From CAWDPQ01 sp049642465 (GTDB lineage: Bacteria > Acidobacteriota > Vicinamibacteria > Vicinamibacterales > 2-12-FULL-66-21), in assembly GCA_049642465.1 (NCBI GenBank), contig JBAROV010000229.1, positions 19,305-83,304 on the forward strand: a stretch of DNA of 64,000 nt, given 5' to 3'. Made by a program: the position numbers and the translations under genes. Shown here piece by piece: positions 53,729-62,523 of the stretch. The notes below the pieces were generated by a model. It did not search any database. It worked only from the letters and a program-made list of their open reading frames with translations, and was not told the DNA's origin. Positions within the stretch are counted from its first letter, which is position 1, and the number at the start of each line of letters is the position of its first letter.

Positions 53729-53820
53729 GGGGACTGTCCCCTTTTCCCAAATCCGGACGGTTCGCGGAAAGGGGGACTGTCCCCTTTTCCGATTTTGGGA
53801 AAAGGGGACAGTCCCCCTTT
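53729..53820. repeat. GGGGACTGTCCCC repeat with a 23-bp inverted repeat
   Basis: Fills the 94-nt convergent junction. Arms 53768-53790 and 53798-53820 are exact 23-bp inverted copies (AAAGGGGGACTGTCCCC core) around a 7-nt centre, and a further copy of the core lies at 53729-53741. The plus strand ends in CCCCCTTTCTT. It may act as a two-way terminator and belongs to the GGGACAGTCCC-type dispersed palindromes common in bacterial genomes. Confidence 0.85.
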
Positions 53821-53821
53821 C

Positions 53822-55090
53822 TTAGCGGACGGCTCGACGGGGCGGTAAGGGGGACGCGACGTAACCGCGGCGAGCGCGGACCTCGACGCCGGACCACTTT
53901 GGACGCAGTTCGATTCGGCGGAACTTGCCGTCGAGGACTGGATTGGTCGGAGAGTAGGCGAGCACATAGTAAGTGCTCGTGTCCGCGGCGATCGACGAGA
54001 GCGCCGCGCGGTAGTCGTCGCTATTCCGAAACGCCAGCCCTCCGGTTTCGGCGGCCAGCAGGTGGAGGCCGTCCTGGGACGTTTCTCCGAAGGTGGACAA
54101 CATGCCTCGCTCCACGCTGGCGTCAGGCAGGATCCGCCCGGCCACCCCTGCCGTTCCGCGCGCGTTTAGCGTGTAAATCGTGATCCCCGCCCGTGCGGCC
54201 TGACCGGCGATTTGCGGGAGTTCCGCTCGCAGTTCGTCGACGAAGAAACCTTCGGAAACGAGGAGGATGGTCTTGCGTCCCTCCAGGCGTGCGAGGTTTC
54301 GGGTCGCGTGGCCAAGCATCCCGACGGTTGACGCCGCTGCGCGCCGCGCTTCCTGAATATAGGTCTTTGCTTTCGTCTCGACGCGCTCTTCGACGTATTC
54401 CCGCCCACCTTCCTGCAGGCACGACGTCGGCTCCGACGTGCAATTCTCTTGTGCGATCTCTTCGACGCGACGCTTGTCGCCACGCTCGATGCGCAGGGCA
54501 TCGAACTCGCTCGGAATTCGAGGGTAGGTGGTGAGCGCAGCGAGCCGCTTGGCCGGCGTTTCGAGCGACGGCGTGAGCGCGCGGACGCCGTCCAGCAACT
54601 CCTGACGATCGTTGGTCAGTCGGCCACGCCACAACGAACCGTTGACGTACATCCCGGCAAGATCCGCCGGCTGCAGTTGGCCGTTGATGAATTGGGTGAC
54701 TTCATGCTTCAGCCGGGGCACGAGCGGCGCTGACAGGTGCTCGCCGTCGAAGATGACGAGGAACACTCTCCGGCCTGTCTGGTCGGGCGACCGCGGGAGA
54801 ACGACCGTCGCAGAAAGGTCACCTTTGACCGTGGGCGTTTCGGTAACCAGATAGAAGTGCTGAATCGGTTGAGGTGTGCCTTCTTCGAGCACCTCAAAGT
54901 CCTCAGCGGTCAGACCCGAAACAAACCGCCCATCCTTGTCCTTGACGATGACATCCACTTCGACGAGGCTCGTCGAGGATCGAAACGTTCCGGTCATTCC
55001 AGGCGACGTGGGTTGTTGCTGGCCACCAACGAGGCCGCTCCAGGCCGTGGCGCAGACGATAGCGGCGCTCAGCGCTGGATGTCTCGTCAT
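53822..55090 (-). CDS. VWFA-related secreted protein of acidobacterial type
   Basis: 422 residues. Signal peptide, then VEVDVIVKDKDGRFVSGLTAEDFEVLEEGTPQPIQHF, the usual start of the VWFA-related acidobacterial domain, then a von Willebrand A fold (RRVFLVIFDGEHLSAPLV with a degenerate DxSxS, GRKTILLVSEGFF, and GITIYTLNARGT). The C-terminus YYVLAYSPTN is typical. It overlaps the upstream TPR gene by 4 nt. Probably a cell-surface or periplasmic adhesion/complex protein. Confidence 0.9.
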   Translation of the reverse strand: MTRHPALSAAIVCATAWSGLVGGQQQPTSPGMTGTFRSSTSLVEVDVIVKDKDGRFVSGLTAEDFEVLEEGTPQPIQHFYLVTETPTVKGDLSATVVLPRSPDQTGRRVFLVIFDGEHLSAPLVPRLKHEVTQFINGQLQPADLAGMYVNGSLWRGRLTNDRQELLDGVRALTPSLETPAKRLAALTTYPRIPSEFDALRIERGDKRRVEEIAQENCTSEPTSCLQEGGREYVEERVETKAKTYIQEARRAAASTVGMLGHATRNLARLEGRKTILLVSEGFFVDELRAELPQIAGQAARAGITIYTLNARGTAGVAGRILPDASVERGMLSTFGETSQDGLHLLAAETGGLAFRNSDDYRAALSSIAADTSTYYVLAYSPTNPVLDGKFRRIELRPKWSGVEVRARRGYVASPLPPRRAVR

Positions 55091-55704
55091 TGCTTGTTCA
55101 ATCGGCTGATGGCGGACTGCGCGGCAGCATTGCCGGGCTCGAGCTCGGCCAGACGTCTGTATTCCGCCAGCGCGCTCGACGGCTCGTGACGGGCCTCGTG
55201 CAGCGCGCCGATACGGAGATAGATCGACGTGAGCGACGGAACGCCGCTCAGAATCTCCCGGTATGCGCTGATCGCGCCCGTAAGATCGCCCGATGCTGCC
55301 CGCGACTCGGCCGCATCGATCTTCCCTTGAATTGCTCTCGCATCAACTCCAGTCAGCGGTCCAGGTCGCGACGGTTCGGGCGTTTTCTCCAACCGCACGT
55401 TGAGCGGGGGATTGGGCCGGACGGTGACGACATCGAGTCGGGTAGAGGCCACCTCGAATCCAGGTGCCTGGATTGTGAACGTCCAGGTACCGCGCTTCAT
55501 GCCGAGGATGGAGAAACGCCCCTTTGAGTCCGATGAAGAAGTGAAAGTGGCCGGCGCCTGCTCACGGTTGTCTGCGACGATCGTCGCCCCCTTCACGGGG
55601 CGACCATCCTCGTCAGTGATCGTTCCCGCCACGCGGCCGATTTGCGCGTGAGCCACCCCGGAAAACAGCACGAAAATCACCGCAACGGGAGCGAGAGCGC
55701 GCAT
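55087..55704 (-). CDS. Secreted protein with carboxypeptidase-regulatory domain and TPR repeats, smaller version
   Basis: 205 residues. Signal peptide (VAVIFVLFSGVAHA), carboxypeptidase-regulatory domain (RVAGTITDEDGRPVKGATIVA, then SKGRFSILGMKRGTWTFTI), then two TPR pairs (AASGDLTGAISAYREIL; EARHEPSSALAEYRRLAELEP). The same domain order as the 50969 gene but shorter. It is first in an operon with the VWFA gene, stop/start overlap 4 nt. Confidence 0.88.
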   Translation of the reverse strand: MRALAPVAVIFVLFSGVAHAQIGRVAGTITDEDGRPVKGATIVADNREQAPATFTSSSDSKGRFSILGMKRGTWTFTIQAPGFEVASTRLDVVTVRPNPPLNVRLEKTPEPSRPGPLTGVDARAIQGKIDAAESRAASGDLTGAISAYREILSGVPSLTSIYLRIGALHEARHEPSSALAEYRRLAELEPGNAAAQSAISRLNKQ

Positions 55705-55711
55705 GACGCAA

Positions 55712-55719
55712 AGTATAAT
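55712..55719. promoter_or_regulatory. Overlapping divergent -10 hexamers
   Basis: AGTATAAT holds TATAAT (55714-55719, plus, 10 nt before ATG 55730) and, on the minus strand, TATACT (55717-55712, 7 nt before ATG 55704). The two divergent genes must compete for polymerase. Confidence 0.5.
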
Positions 55720-55729
55720 TCACCCACGT

Positions 55730-58168
55730 ATGCACAGAATTCTGGCGCTGGGCGTTGTCCTGGCGCTTTCTTCCGCCGTGGCGGGCCAGGCGCAGCGCGT
55801 CTCATCACCAACCGCCAGCAGCGCGAACGTGATCGATGCTGCCAAGCTGAATGGCATCGACGCGCTGATTCGTGAAGACATCGAACAGAAAAAGCTACCA
55901 GGCGCCGTCGTCATTGTCGGTCGTGGCGACCGCACGCTCTATCAGAGAGCGATCGGCCAGCGCGCCCTGGCCCCTGCGCCCGAGCCGATGACGCTCGACA
56001 CGATCTTCGATCTCGCGTCGCTGACCAAGGTGGTCGTCACCACTACCAGCATGACGATGCTGATCGAACAGGGGAAAGTGCGCCTGAATGACCGCGTGTC
56101 AACGTTCATCCCCGGATTCGAGCGCTACGGGAAGGACAACATCACCATCCGCCATCTCCTCACACACATGTCCGGCCTGCGGCCGGACGTGGATCTTGCG
56201 GATAACTGGAGCGGATACGACACGGCCATCTCTCTCGCGATCGAAGAGGTGCCAACATCTGCTCCGGGAACGCGCTTCGTCTACAGCGACATCAACTTCT
56301 TTCTGCTGGGCGACATCATTTTCCGCGTCACGAAACAGCCTCTCGATCAATTTGCGCGCGAGCACATTTTCGAGCCGCTCGGTATGAAGGACACGATGTT
56401 TCTGCCGCCGGCGTCATTGCGCTCCAGGATTGCGCCGACCGAACGGTGTACCGCCCTCGGCTGGCCGTGCGATCCAGCGATGGCCGGAGCAACTCCCACC
56501 CACGCCGCCCCCACTGAGATGCTGCGGGGGGTCGTTCACGATCCCACGGCAAGACGGATGGGCGGCGTGGCCGGCCATGCCGGTTTGTTCAGCACCGCCG
56601 CCGATCTGGCGATCTTCTGCCGGATGCTGCTGAGCGGCGGCGTGTATCGGGGAACGCGACTCCTCTCGCCGCTGGCCGTCACGAAGATGACGACGCCGGC
56701 GACGCCCTTTGACGAGCGGAACGTGCGGTCGCTTGGTTGGGACGTGGATTCCTCGTTTTCCGGTAACCGTGGAGAACTCCTTCCGATCGGCTCCTTCGGC
56801 CACACGGGGTTCACGGGCACATCGTTGTGGATCGATCCGGCCACGAATCTCTTCGTCATCTTCCTGTCGAACCGGGTCCACCCGGACGGCAAGGGCGATG
56901 TGACGCCGCTCCGCGCACGCGTGTCGACGGTTGCCGCCTCGGCAATCAACGCCCTTCCACCCGCGGCTCGCGAACTTGCGTGGACCGGCCGCGATTTCGG
57001 TCCCGGCCCGCAGCCGCCATCGGCGCGCCCGACCGTCGGCGTTCTATCCGGCATCGACGTCATGCGTGCGTCAGGTTTTGCGGCGCTCAAAGGGAAGCGC
57101 GTCGGACTGGTCACGAATCACACCGGTCGAGCGCGCGACGGCGCAACCACGATCGATCTGCTGCACGGTGCGCCCGACGTCAAACTCGTCGCGCTCTTCA
57201 GCCCGGAGCACGGCATCCGCGGAATCCTCGATTCCAAGGTGCCGTCAGAGACTGACGAGAAAACGGGACTGCCGATCCACTCCCTCTACGGCGAGTCGCG
57301 CAGGCCGTCATCAGCGATGCTCGACAACCTCGACGCCATCGTCATCGATCTCCAGGACATTGGCGCGCGCTTCTACACCTACATGACGACGATGGCGTAT
57401 GTCATGGAAGAGGCCGCGAAAAAGGGAATCAACGTCGTCGTGCTCGACCGGCCCAATCCGATTGGCGGGGTGCAGATCGAAGGGCCGCCGCTCGATCCGG
57501 CGAACATTGGATTCACTGGTTACTTCCCGGCCATGCCGATACGCCATAGCCTCACGCTTGGGGAACTGGCCAGGCTGTTCAATGCCGAGAACAAGATCGC
57601 CGCAAACCTCACGGTGGTGTCGATGAAGAATTGGCAACGAGGTGAGTGGTTCGACGAGACCGGCTTGCCCTGGATTAACCCCTCGCCGAACATGCGCAAT
57701 CTGCTCCAGGCGACGGTGTATCCCGGGATAGGGGCGATCGAAGGGACGAACATATCGGTCGGCCGGGGTACGGATACGCCGTTCGAACAAATCGGTGCGC
57801 CATGGATTGACGGTGTCCAACTCTCCGAGGCGCTGAACGCGCGCGGTATTCCTGGCGTGCGCTTCTACCCGGTGCGATTTACCCCGACGTCGAGCAAGTA
57901 CGCGAAGGAGGAATGCCAGGGAGTGTTTCTGGTCGTCACCGATCGGTCGGCACTTCGCCCCGTGAGACTTGGTCTCGAAGTCGCGGCCATCCTGAGCAAG
58001 CTGTACGGAACCAAGTACGAGCTCGAGTCCGCGGATCGACTGTTCGGCTCGCGCGATACCCTGACGCGCATTCGCGCCGGCGACGATCCAGCGCAGATTG
58101 CCGCAAGCTGGGGCGCCGCCGAAGCACGGTGGCGATTGCTCAGAGCGAAGTATCTGCTGTATCGGTAA
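55730..58168 (+). CDS. namZ: Serine hydrolase (class C beta-lactamase fold) fused to NamZ exo-N-acetylmuramidase
   Basis: 812 residues. Signal peptide (GVVLALSSAVAGQAQ). Residues about 40-420 are a beta-lactamase/D-Ala-peptidase-like domain: SLTK (97-100), YSD (185-187), GHTGFTG. A DUF1343/NamZ domain follows from about 440 (KGKRVGLVTNHTG, LFSPEHGIRGILD, IDLQDIGARFYTYM, LDRPNPIGG). NamZ removes MurNAc from peptidoglycan fragments. The fusion would work in the periplasm on cell-wall turnover. The carboxy end is YLLYR. Confidence 0.94.
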   Translation: MHRILALGVVLALSSAVAGQAQRVSSPTASSANVIDAAKLNGIDALIREDIEQKKLPGAVVIVGRGDRTLYQRAIGQRALAPAPEPMTLDTIFDLASLTKVVVTTTSMTMLIEQGKVRLNDRVSTFIPGFERYGKDNITIRHLLTHMSGLRPDVDLADNWSGYDTAISLAIEEVPTSAPGTRFVYSDINFFLLGDIIFRVTKQPLDQFAREHIFEPLGMKDTMFLPPASLRSRIAPTERCTALGWPCDPAMAGATPTHAAPTEMLRGVVHDPTARRMGGVAGHAGLFSTAADLAIFCRMLLSGGVYRGTRLLSPLAVTKMTTPATPFDERNVRSLGWDVDSSFSGNRGELLPIGSFGHTGFTGTSLWIDPATNLFVIFLSNRVHPDGKGDVTPLRARVSTVAASAINALPPAARELAWTGRDFGPGPQPPSARPTVGVLSGIDVMRASGFAALKGKRVGLVTNHTGRARDGATTIDLLHGAPDVKLVALFSPEHGIRGILDSKVPSETDEKTGLPIHSLYGESRRPSSAMLDNLDAIVIDLQDIGARFYTYMTTMAYVMEEAAKKGINVVVLDRPNPIGGVQIEGPPLDPANIGFTGYFPAMPIRHSLTLGELARLFNAENKIAANLTVVSMKNWQRGEWFDETGLPWINPSPNMRNLLQATVYPGIGAIEGTNISVGRGTDTPFEQIGAPWIDGVQLSEALNARGIPGVRFYPVRFTPTSSKYAKEECQGVFLVVTDRSALRPVRLGLEVAAILSKLYGTKYELESADRLFGSRDTLTRIRAGDDPAQIAASWGAAEARWRLLRAKYLLYR

Positions 58169-58180
58169 ACAGACCCATGT

Positions 58181-58204
58181 CGCTTCCGCCTTCAGGCGGC
58201 GGAT
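58181..58204. repeat. Palindromic repeat related to 18770-18791
   Basis: CGCTTCCGCC TTCA GGCGG CGGA, sharing the CGCTTCCGCCT half with the 18770 palindrome. Between convergent namZ and GGDEF genes. Confidence 0.65.
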
Positions 58205-58210
58205 TCTCCC

Positions 58211-59440
58211 CTACGCCCTGGTTGCGCGCTTGTTCTCGTACATCCGCTCGTCGGCCAGCTTCACAAACTGCAGCACATCGTCGGTGTCGAGCGGGACGCC
58301 GACGGAACCGATGCTGAGACCAACACCGGCCGGCAGTCCGTCGGCCTCGCTGGAGCCGAGAAATGCCGATTGCAGCATCTCACCTCGCCGGCGCGCCTGG
58401 TCCTCGGTGCACGAGAGCAACAACAGGAATTCGTCTCCACCCCAGCGGAACACGTAGTCCGCTCCGCGGACGCTCCGCACGATGAATCTGGCGACTTGTT
58501 GTAGTACCCGATCTCCCGTTTCGTGGCCCATCGTGTCGTTGATCGCCTTGAACCGGTCGATATCAACGAAAAGCAGGGACATTGGCACCACGTCCCGGCG
58601 ATGTCGCTTCAGTTCGCGACCGATCACCTGATCGAAGAATCGCCGGTTCCGACAGCCGGTCAGTGGATCGGTCACGGCCATCTCCTGCAGCTTGGTTCGC
58701 ACCGCCTCGAGCCGCCGGTTGGTCGCGCGTAGCTCGAGGGTCATGTCCTCGAACGTCATCACCTGCATACCGAGCGCGGCCATCAGATACAAACCGAAGG
58801 CGGCAAAAAGCGCGCGGCCCGCGACGATGTCGTTGGGGCGGGGAATCCAGAAGGCAATCCAGACGTGTGACGCGGCGACGAGCACGAGCGTGGAACCGAC
58901 CAGCGCGGCGCCCACGAGCCTGGTTCGCCTCGCGAGGACAAAGTATCCCGCGCCCGCCGCACACAATGTTCCAGCGGTGATGAGGTGGCCGGAGGCAAAG
59001 ACCGCCGAGGGCCCCAACGAGACGGGGGCAAGAGCGAACCAGATGAACATCAGCAGCAGCGAGCGCGAATACCAGTGCGGCAGCCGCGGGGGAGCGTCGT
59101 ACGCATCCGCACCCATGACGAAGCTGATCGCGGCGGCGACGCTGCAGAACTGCGAGAGACCATAAACCAGGAATTCCAGCTTGAGCGGCCCGTAGCGGCT
59201 GGCTGCCAGGAACATCGAAGCGGCGACGAATGACCAGCCCGCAATCCAGTAAAGGACGTAGAGGCGCCGGCGATAGGAATAGACCAGCAGGAGGAAGGCG
59301 ACGACGAGGCACGCGCCAACACCGGCCAGGAGCCGGGCGTTGACCGACGTCGGCTCCGGTGCAAACTCGGGCTGCGCGCCGAGAAGCCACAGCGCCAGCC
59401 CTGGCCTGAGCGAGCCTCGCGGCAGGCGAGTCGAAAGCAT
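58211..59440 (-). CDS. Membrane diguanylate cyclase (GGDEF)
   Basis: 409 residues. About seven or eight N-terminal membrane helices (40-235), a short coiled segment, then a GGDEF domain: RWGGDEF at 332-338, AVTDPLTGCRNRRFFDQ, FVDIDRFKAIND. An intact I-site RGAD (325-328) predicts feedback inhibition by c-di-GMP. It starts 6 nt after the DUF420 stop, so it is the last gene of the heme A/oxidase assembly operon. Confidence 0.95.
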   Translation of the reverse strand: MLSTRLPRGSLRPGLALWLLGAQPEFAPEPTSVNARLLAGVGACLVVAFLLLVYSYRRRLYVLYWIAGWSFVAASMFLAASRYGPLKLEFLVYGLSQFCSVAAAISFVMGADAYDAPPRLPHWYSRSLLLMFIWFALAPVSLGPSAVFASGHLITAGTLCAAGAGYFVLARRTRLVGAALVGSTLVLVAASHVWIAFWIPRPNDIVAGRALFAAFGLYLMAALGMQVMTFEDMTLELRATNRRLEAVRTKLQEMAVTDPLTGCRNRRFFDQVIGRELKRHRRDVVPMSLLFVDIDRFKAINDTMGHETGDRVLQQVARFIVRSVRGADYVFRWGGDEFLLLLSCTEDQARRRGEMLQSAFLGSSEADGLPAGVGLSIGSVGVPLDTDDVLQFVKLADERMYENKRATRA

Positions 59441-59446
59441 GGCAGG

Positions 59447-59863
59447 TCAGAACCAGTGGTAGAGCATGAAATACACCACGACGCCGGTCACCGAAACATA
59501 CAGCCAGATGGGCAACGTCCACCGGGCGATCGCCCGGTGTCTGTCGAATCGTTCACGCAGGGCGCGCGTGAGCGTAATCACTGCAAGCGGAAGGATCGCG
59601 GCGGCAAGGATGACGTGCGAGATCAGAATGACGAAGTAGACGAGCCGGACCGATCCTTGCCCCATGAACGGTCTCGAGCCCGCATGCGCGTGATAGGTGA
59701 CGTAGGACGCTAGAAACAGCGTTGACGTGATGCAGGCGGCAATCATGAACGCGCGATGACGCGCCATTCGACCGCGGCGAATTTCACGATAGCCAAGGAG
59801 CAGCAGGACCGCTGCCAGGCCGTTCAGTGACGCATTGACCGCAGGGAGATCCGCGATGGTCAA
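59447..59863 (-). CDS. DUF420 membrane protein
   Basis: 138 residues with four membrane helices. The family N-terminus IADLPAVNASLNGLAAVLLLLGY and the SRPFMGQGSVRLVYFVILISHVILA core (with His) mark DUF420, proteins found with and in some cases required for aa3-type oxidase. I take TTG 59863 because it gives the normal short N-terminus and overlaps the ctaB stop as TTGA; GTG 59890 is the longer option. Confidence 0.85.
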   Translation of the reverse strand: MTIADLPAVNASLNGLAAVLLLLGYREIRRGRMARHRAFMIAACITSTLFLASYVTYHAHAGSRPFMGQGSVRLVYFVILISHVILAAAILPLAVITLTRALRERFDRHRAIARWTLPIWLYVSVTGVVVYFMLYHWF

Positions 59864-60747
59864 TGACGGTCCGCGATCATGACGATCCACAGAAGCGGCA
59901 GGTAGATGATCGAGCCGAAAAAGAGACGGCGCGCGGCGGCAACGCTCCGTTCGACGCCGAAGCGGACGGTGAGGGCGAGCAGTGCGGCGGACAGCACGAA
60001 TGCCGCGGCAAAGTACGTCGTCCCCGTCATTCCGAGCAGCGTGGGTGCCATCGCCACTGGCAGAAGTGCCGCCGCATAGGCTATGGCCTGACGCGCCGTG
60101 CTTCGGCCGTCGGGCTCGATCACGGGCAGCATCGGCAGCCCAGCGCGCGCATAGTCCTCACGGTAGATCCACGCAATCGCGAGGAAGTGCGGGAGTTGCC
60201 ACAGGAAGACGATCCCGAATAACACCCAGGCACCCTGGGAGAGGTCGCCGCGGCCCGCTGCCCAGCCGATGGTCGGCGGCAGTGCACCAGGGATCGCACC
60301 GACAACGGTCGCGAGCGAAGTGCGCCGTTTGAGCGGGGTATAGATGACGGCGTAAATCGCGAGTGTCGTGAATGCCACAGCGGCGCTCAGCATCGTGGCG
60401 CCCACTCCAAGAATGATCAAGCCGATCACCGACAGCACCGTCGCGAACGCAAATGCTTCGGACGACTGAAGCCGCCCGTCGGGCAGCGGACGCAATCGCG
60501 TGCGCCGCATCAACGCGTCGGAGTCGCGCTCGATGAGCTGGTTGAACGCGGATGCGCCACCGGCGACCAGCCCCGTTCCGACCACCGTTGAGAAAACGCG
60601 CGCGACATCTGACGTATCGCCGCCCGACATCGCATAGCCGGCCAGGGCAGACGCCACGACCAGCCCATTCAGGCGTGGTTTGGCAAGCGCCGCGTAGTCC
60701 GACGCTCTGGTTCGATAGGCCGGAAGCGCGGCAGCGTCGGTTTTCAT
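59860..60747 (-). CDS. ctaB: Protoheme IX farnesyltransferase
   Basis: 295 residues, UbiA-type prenyltransferase with about nine helices. Motif 1 FNQLIERDSDALMRRTRLRPLP carries the Asp pair; motif 2 is in YREDYARAGLPMLPV. Converts heme B to heme O. ATG 60747 overlaps the ctaA stop (ATGA). Confidence 0.96.
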   Translation of the reverse strand: MKTDAAALPAYRTRASDYAALAKPRLNGLVVASALAGYAMSGGDTSDVARVFSTVVGTGLVAGGASAFNQLIERDSDALMRRTRLRPLPDGRLQSSEAFAFATVLSVIGLIILGVGATMLSAAVAFTTLAIYAVIYTPLKRRTSLATVVGAIPGALPPTIGWAAGRGDLSQGAWVLFGIVFLWQLPHFLAIAWIYREDYARAGLPMLPVIEPDGRSTARQAIAYAAALLPVAMAPTLLGMTGTTYFAAAFVLSAALLALTVRFGVERSVAAARRLFFGSIIYLPLLWIVMIADRH

Positions 60748-61712
60748 GGATGCGCCTCGAGCGGTGGCATGTGTGCGCGCCGGCCCTGCGCAGCACGAAG
60801 GTCTGCCCGAGCGGCCATTGAAATCCAGTAGCTGCGCAGAGCCAGCACCACCGAGGCCGCCAGCAGCAGCGCGCCGTTCACCAGATGTGCGGTGTTCACA
60901 ATCGGCTGAAGGCCCGTCAGCACGACAAAGGCTCCAAGCGTGACCTGGATGAGAACCAATCCGACCATTAACACCGCTGGCCGCTTGAGTGGCGGTTGTC
61001 GGCGATGCCACCAGTACACGTGCGCCGCGACTGCCACGACCATCGCTGTGACGACGAGGGCCCCAACGCGATGTGCGTAATGGATCGCAATGTCAGCCGA
61101 CCAGAACGGCGGCACCAGGCGCCCGTACGCCCAGGGAAAATCCGGAATCGCGAGGCCGGCCTCGCGATGTCGCATCGTGGCACCGAGCAGCATCTGCGCA
61201 TAGATCAGAACGGTCGTCACCGGCGCGATCACCCGCAGCGTCGTGTCATCTGGCAAGGGAGACGACGGAGCGAGCCACCCGCGCGACGTGAACAGCGCAA
61301 GGCTGACCGTGATGCAGAAGAACAGTTGGGCGAGCGCCGCGTGGCCGACGGAAACCGGCGCAGGCAGTCGCAGCAGGACCGTGAGCCCGCCAAGGAGTCC
61401 CTGTAGAACGACGGCCGCGAGCGCGCCAACCGCCAGCCATCGGACCCACCGACGTTGATCGACACGCCAGGTCCATATCGTGAGGACGATCGTCAGCATC
61501 CCGACCAGGCTCGCAATCATCCGGTGCCCGTGCTCGTAGAGAATTCCCCCAACCATCTTTTCGAACGGGAACGAGAACATGAAATGGCCGTACGTATTTG
61601 GCCAATCGGGCACGGCGAGGCCTGACCGTGTACTGGTGACCATCCCACCGGCTGCCAGCAGGATCACCGTGCACGCAGCCACGAACCACGTAAACCGATG
61701 GAGCTTTGTCAC
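60744..61712 (-). CDS. ctaA: Heme A synthase CtaA/COX15
   Basis: 322 residues with about eight helices. Heme-ligand region YEHGHRMIASLVG; further His in SVGHAALAQLFF and IHYAHRVGALV. Oxidises heme O to heme A for cytochrome oxidase. The GTG start overlaps the cupredoxin lipoprotein stop (GTGA). Confidence 0.96.
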   Translation of the reverse strand: MTKLHRFTWFVAACTVILLAAGGMVTSTRSGLAVPDWPNTYGHFMFSFPFEKMVGGILYEHGHRMIASLVGMLTIVLTIWTWRVDQRRWVRWLAVGALAAVVLQGLLGGLTVLLRLPAPVSVGHAALAQLFFCITVSLALFTSRGWLAPSSPLPDDTTLRVIAPVTTVLIYAQMLLGATMRHREAGLAIPDFPWAYGRLVPPFWSADIAIHYAHRVGALVVTAMVVAVAAHVYWWHRRQPPLKRPAVLMVGLVLIQVTLGAFVVLTGLQPIVNTAHLVNGALLLAASVVLALRSYWISMAARADLRAAQGRRAHMPPLEAHP

Positions 61713-62473
61713 GGTGTGGTCTGAGCTTTGAACGTGAAGCTCAGCTCCTTCGATTCATTGTCGCCGAGTGTGACGTTATGCGTTTGCGTCCCGAGCTTTT
61801 CGTGCCAGGCCTCGACGGTGTAAGTGCCGGGAGGAACGTTTTTCAGCTCGAACTTCCCGCCCCCGGTCGTGACAGCGTAGTAGGGATGCGGCACCACACC
61901 CACGTAGGCGCTCATCCACTCGTGAACGTCGCACTTCAAGCGGACCATGACCTCGGGTACCCTGAACGTCGCCGTGTTCTTCAGCCCCTGCATCGGTTGA
62001 GAGAAGTTGAATGCACGGTTCACCTGTGTGACGGCGCTCACGTTGTGGGAGGTTGCATCGCTGTTGCCGATCTCGACCGGCTGTCCCGTCTGGACCCCCA
62101 ACACGTGCGGGGTGTAGCGGCAGGCCTGCTGGTCCAGCTTCACCGGCTGCGAAGGCGTATCGAAGTAGTAATGGCCCAACCCATCCTTGATGTGGACGAA
62201 CACATTATTGACCCCGCCGTTCTCGACGACAACGTTTTCGAGCGAGTGGCCGTTCTTGTTCTCGCGCGCGCAGAACGAATCCTCTATCCTGGCGATCGGG
62301 TTTTCAGGAACCGGACCTTCGACGAGCACACGGCCCGTGATCGTTCCGGCCTTCGATTGATCGACGCGTTTTGCGTCCGGGGGCGGAGTCCGTTGCGGCG
62401 GCGCATCTCCGCCGCATCCGGCTGCCAGCGCTGCCGCAAGCAGGGCTGCCGCCGGCAAACGACTCGATGTCAT
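61709..62473 (-). CDS. Cupredoxin-like lipoprotein
   Basis: 254 residues. Lipobox LAAGC (C20). Cupredoxin ligands H143 (TSHN), C181, H184 and M187 (LKCDVHEWM), the blue-copper set. A carboxypeptidase-regulatory-like strand pair (GGGKFELKNVPPGTYTVEAWHE) follows. Its place at the head of the ctaA/ctaB operon suggests copper delivery or electron transfer to a terminal oxidase; that is inference. Confidence 0.88.
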   Translation of the reverse strand: MTSSRLPAAALLAAALAAGCGGDAPPQRTPPPDAKRVDQSKAGTITGRVLVEGPVPENPIARIEDSFCARENKNGHSLENVVVENGGVNNVFVHIKDGLGHYYFDTPSQPVKLDQQACRYTPHVLGVQTGQPVEIGNSDATSHNVSAVTQVNRAFNFSQPMQGLKNTATFRVPEVMVRLKCDVHEWMSAYVGVVPHPYYAVTTGGGKFELKNVPPGTYTVEAWHEKLGTQTHNVTLGDNESKELSFTFKAQTTP

Positions 62474-62523
62474 GGCCTTTCTTGAATATCACAGATCACG
62501 CAGCGGGAGGACAGTATCGGGCG

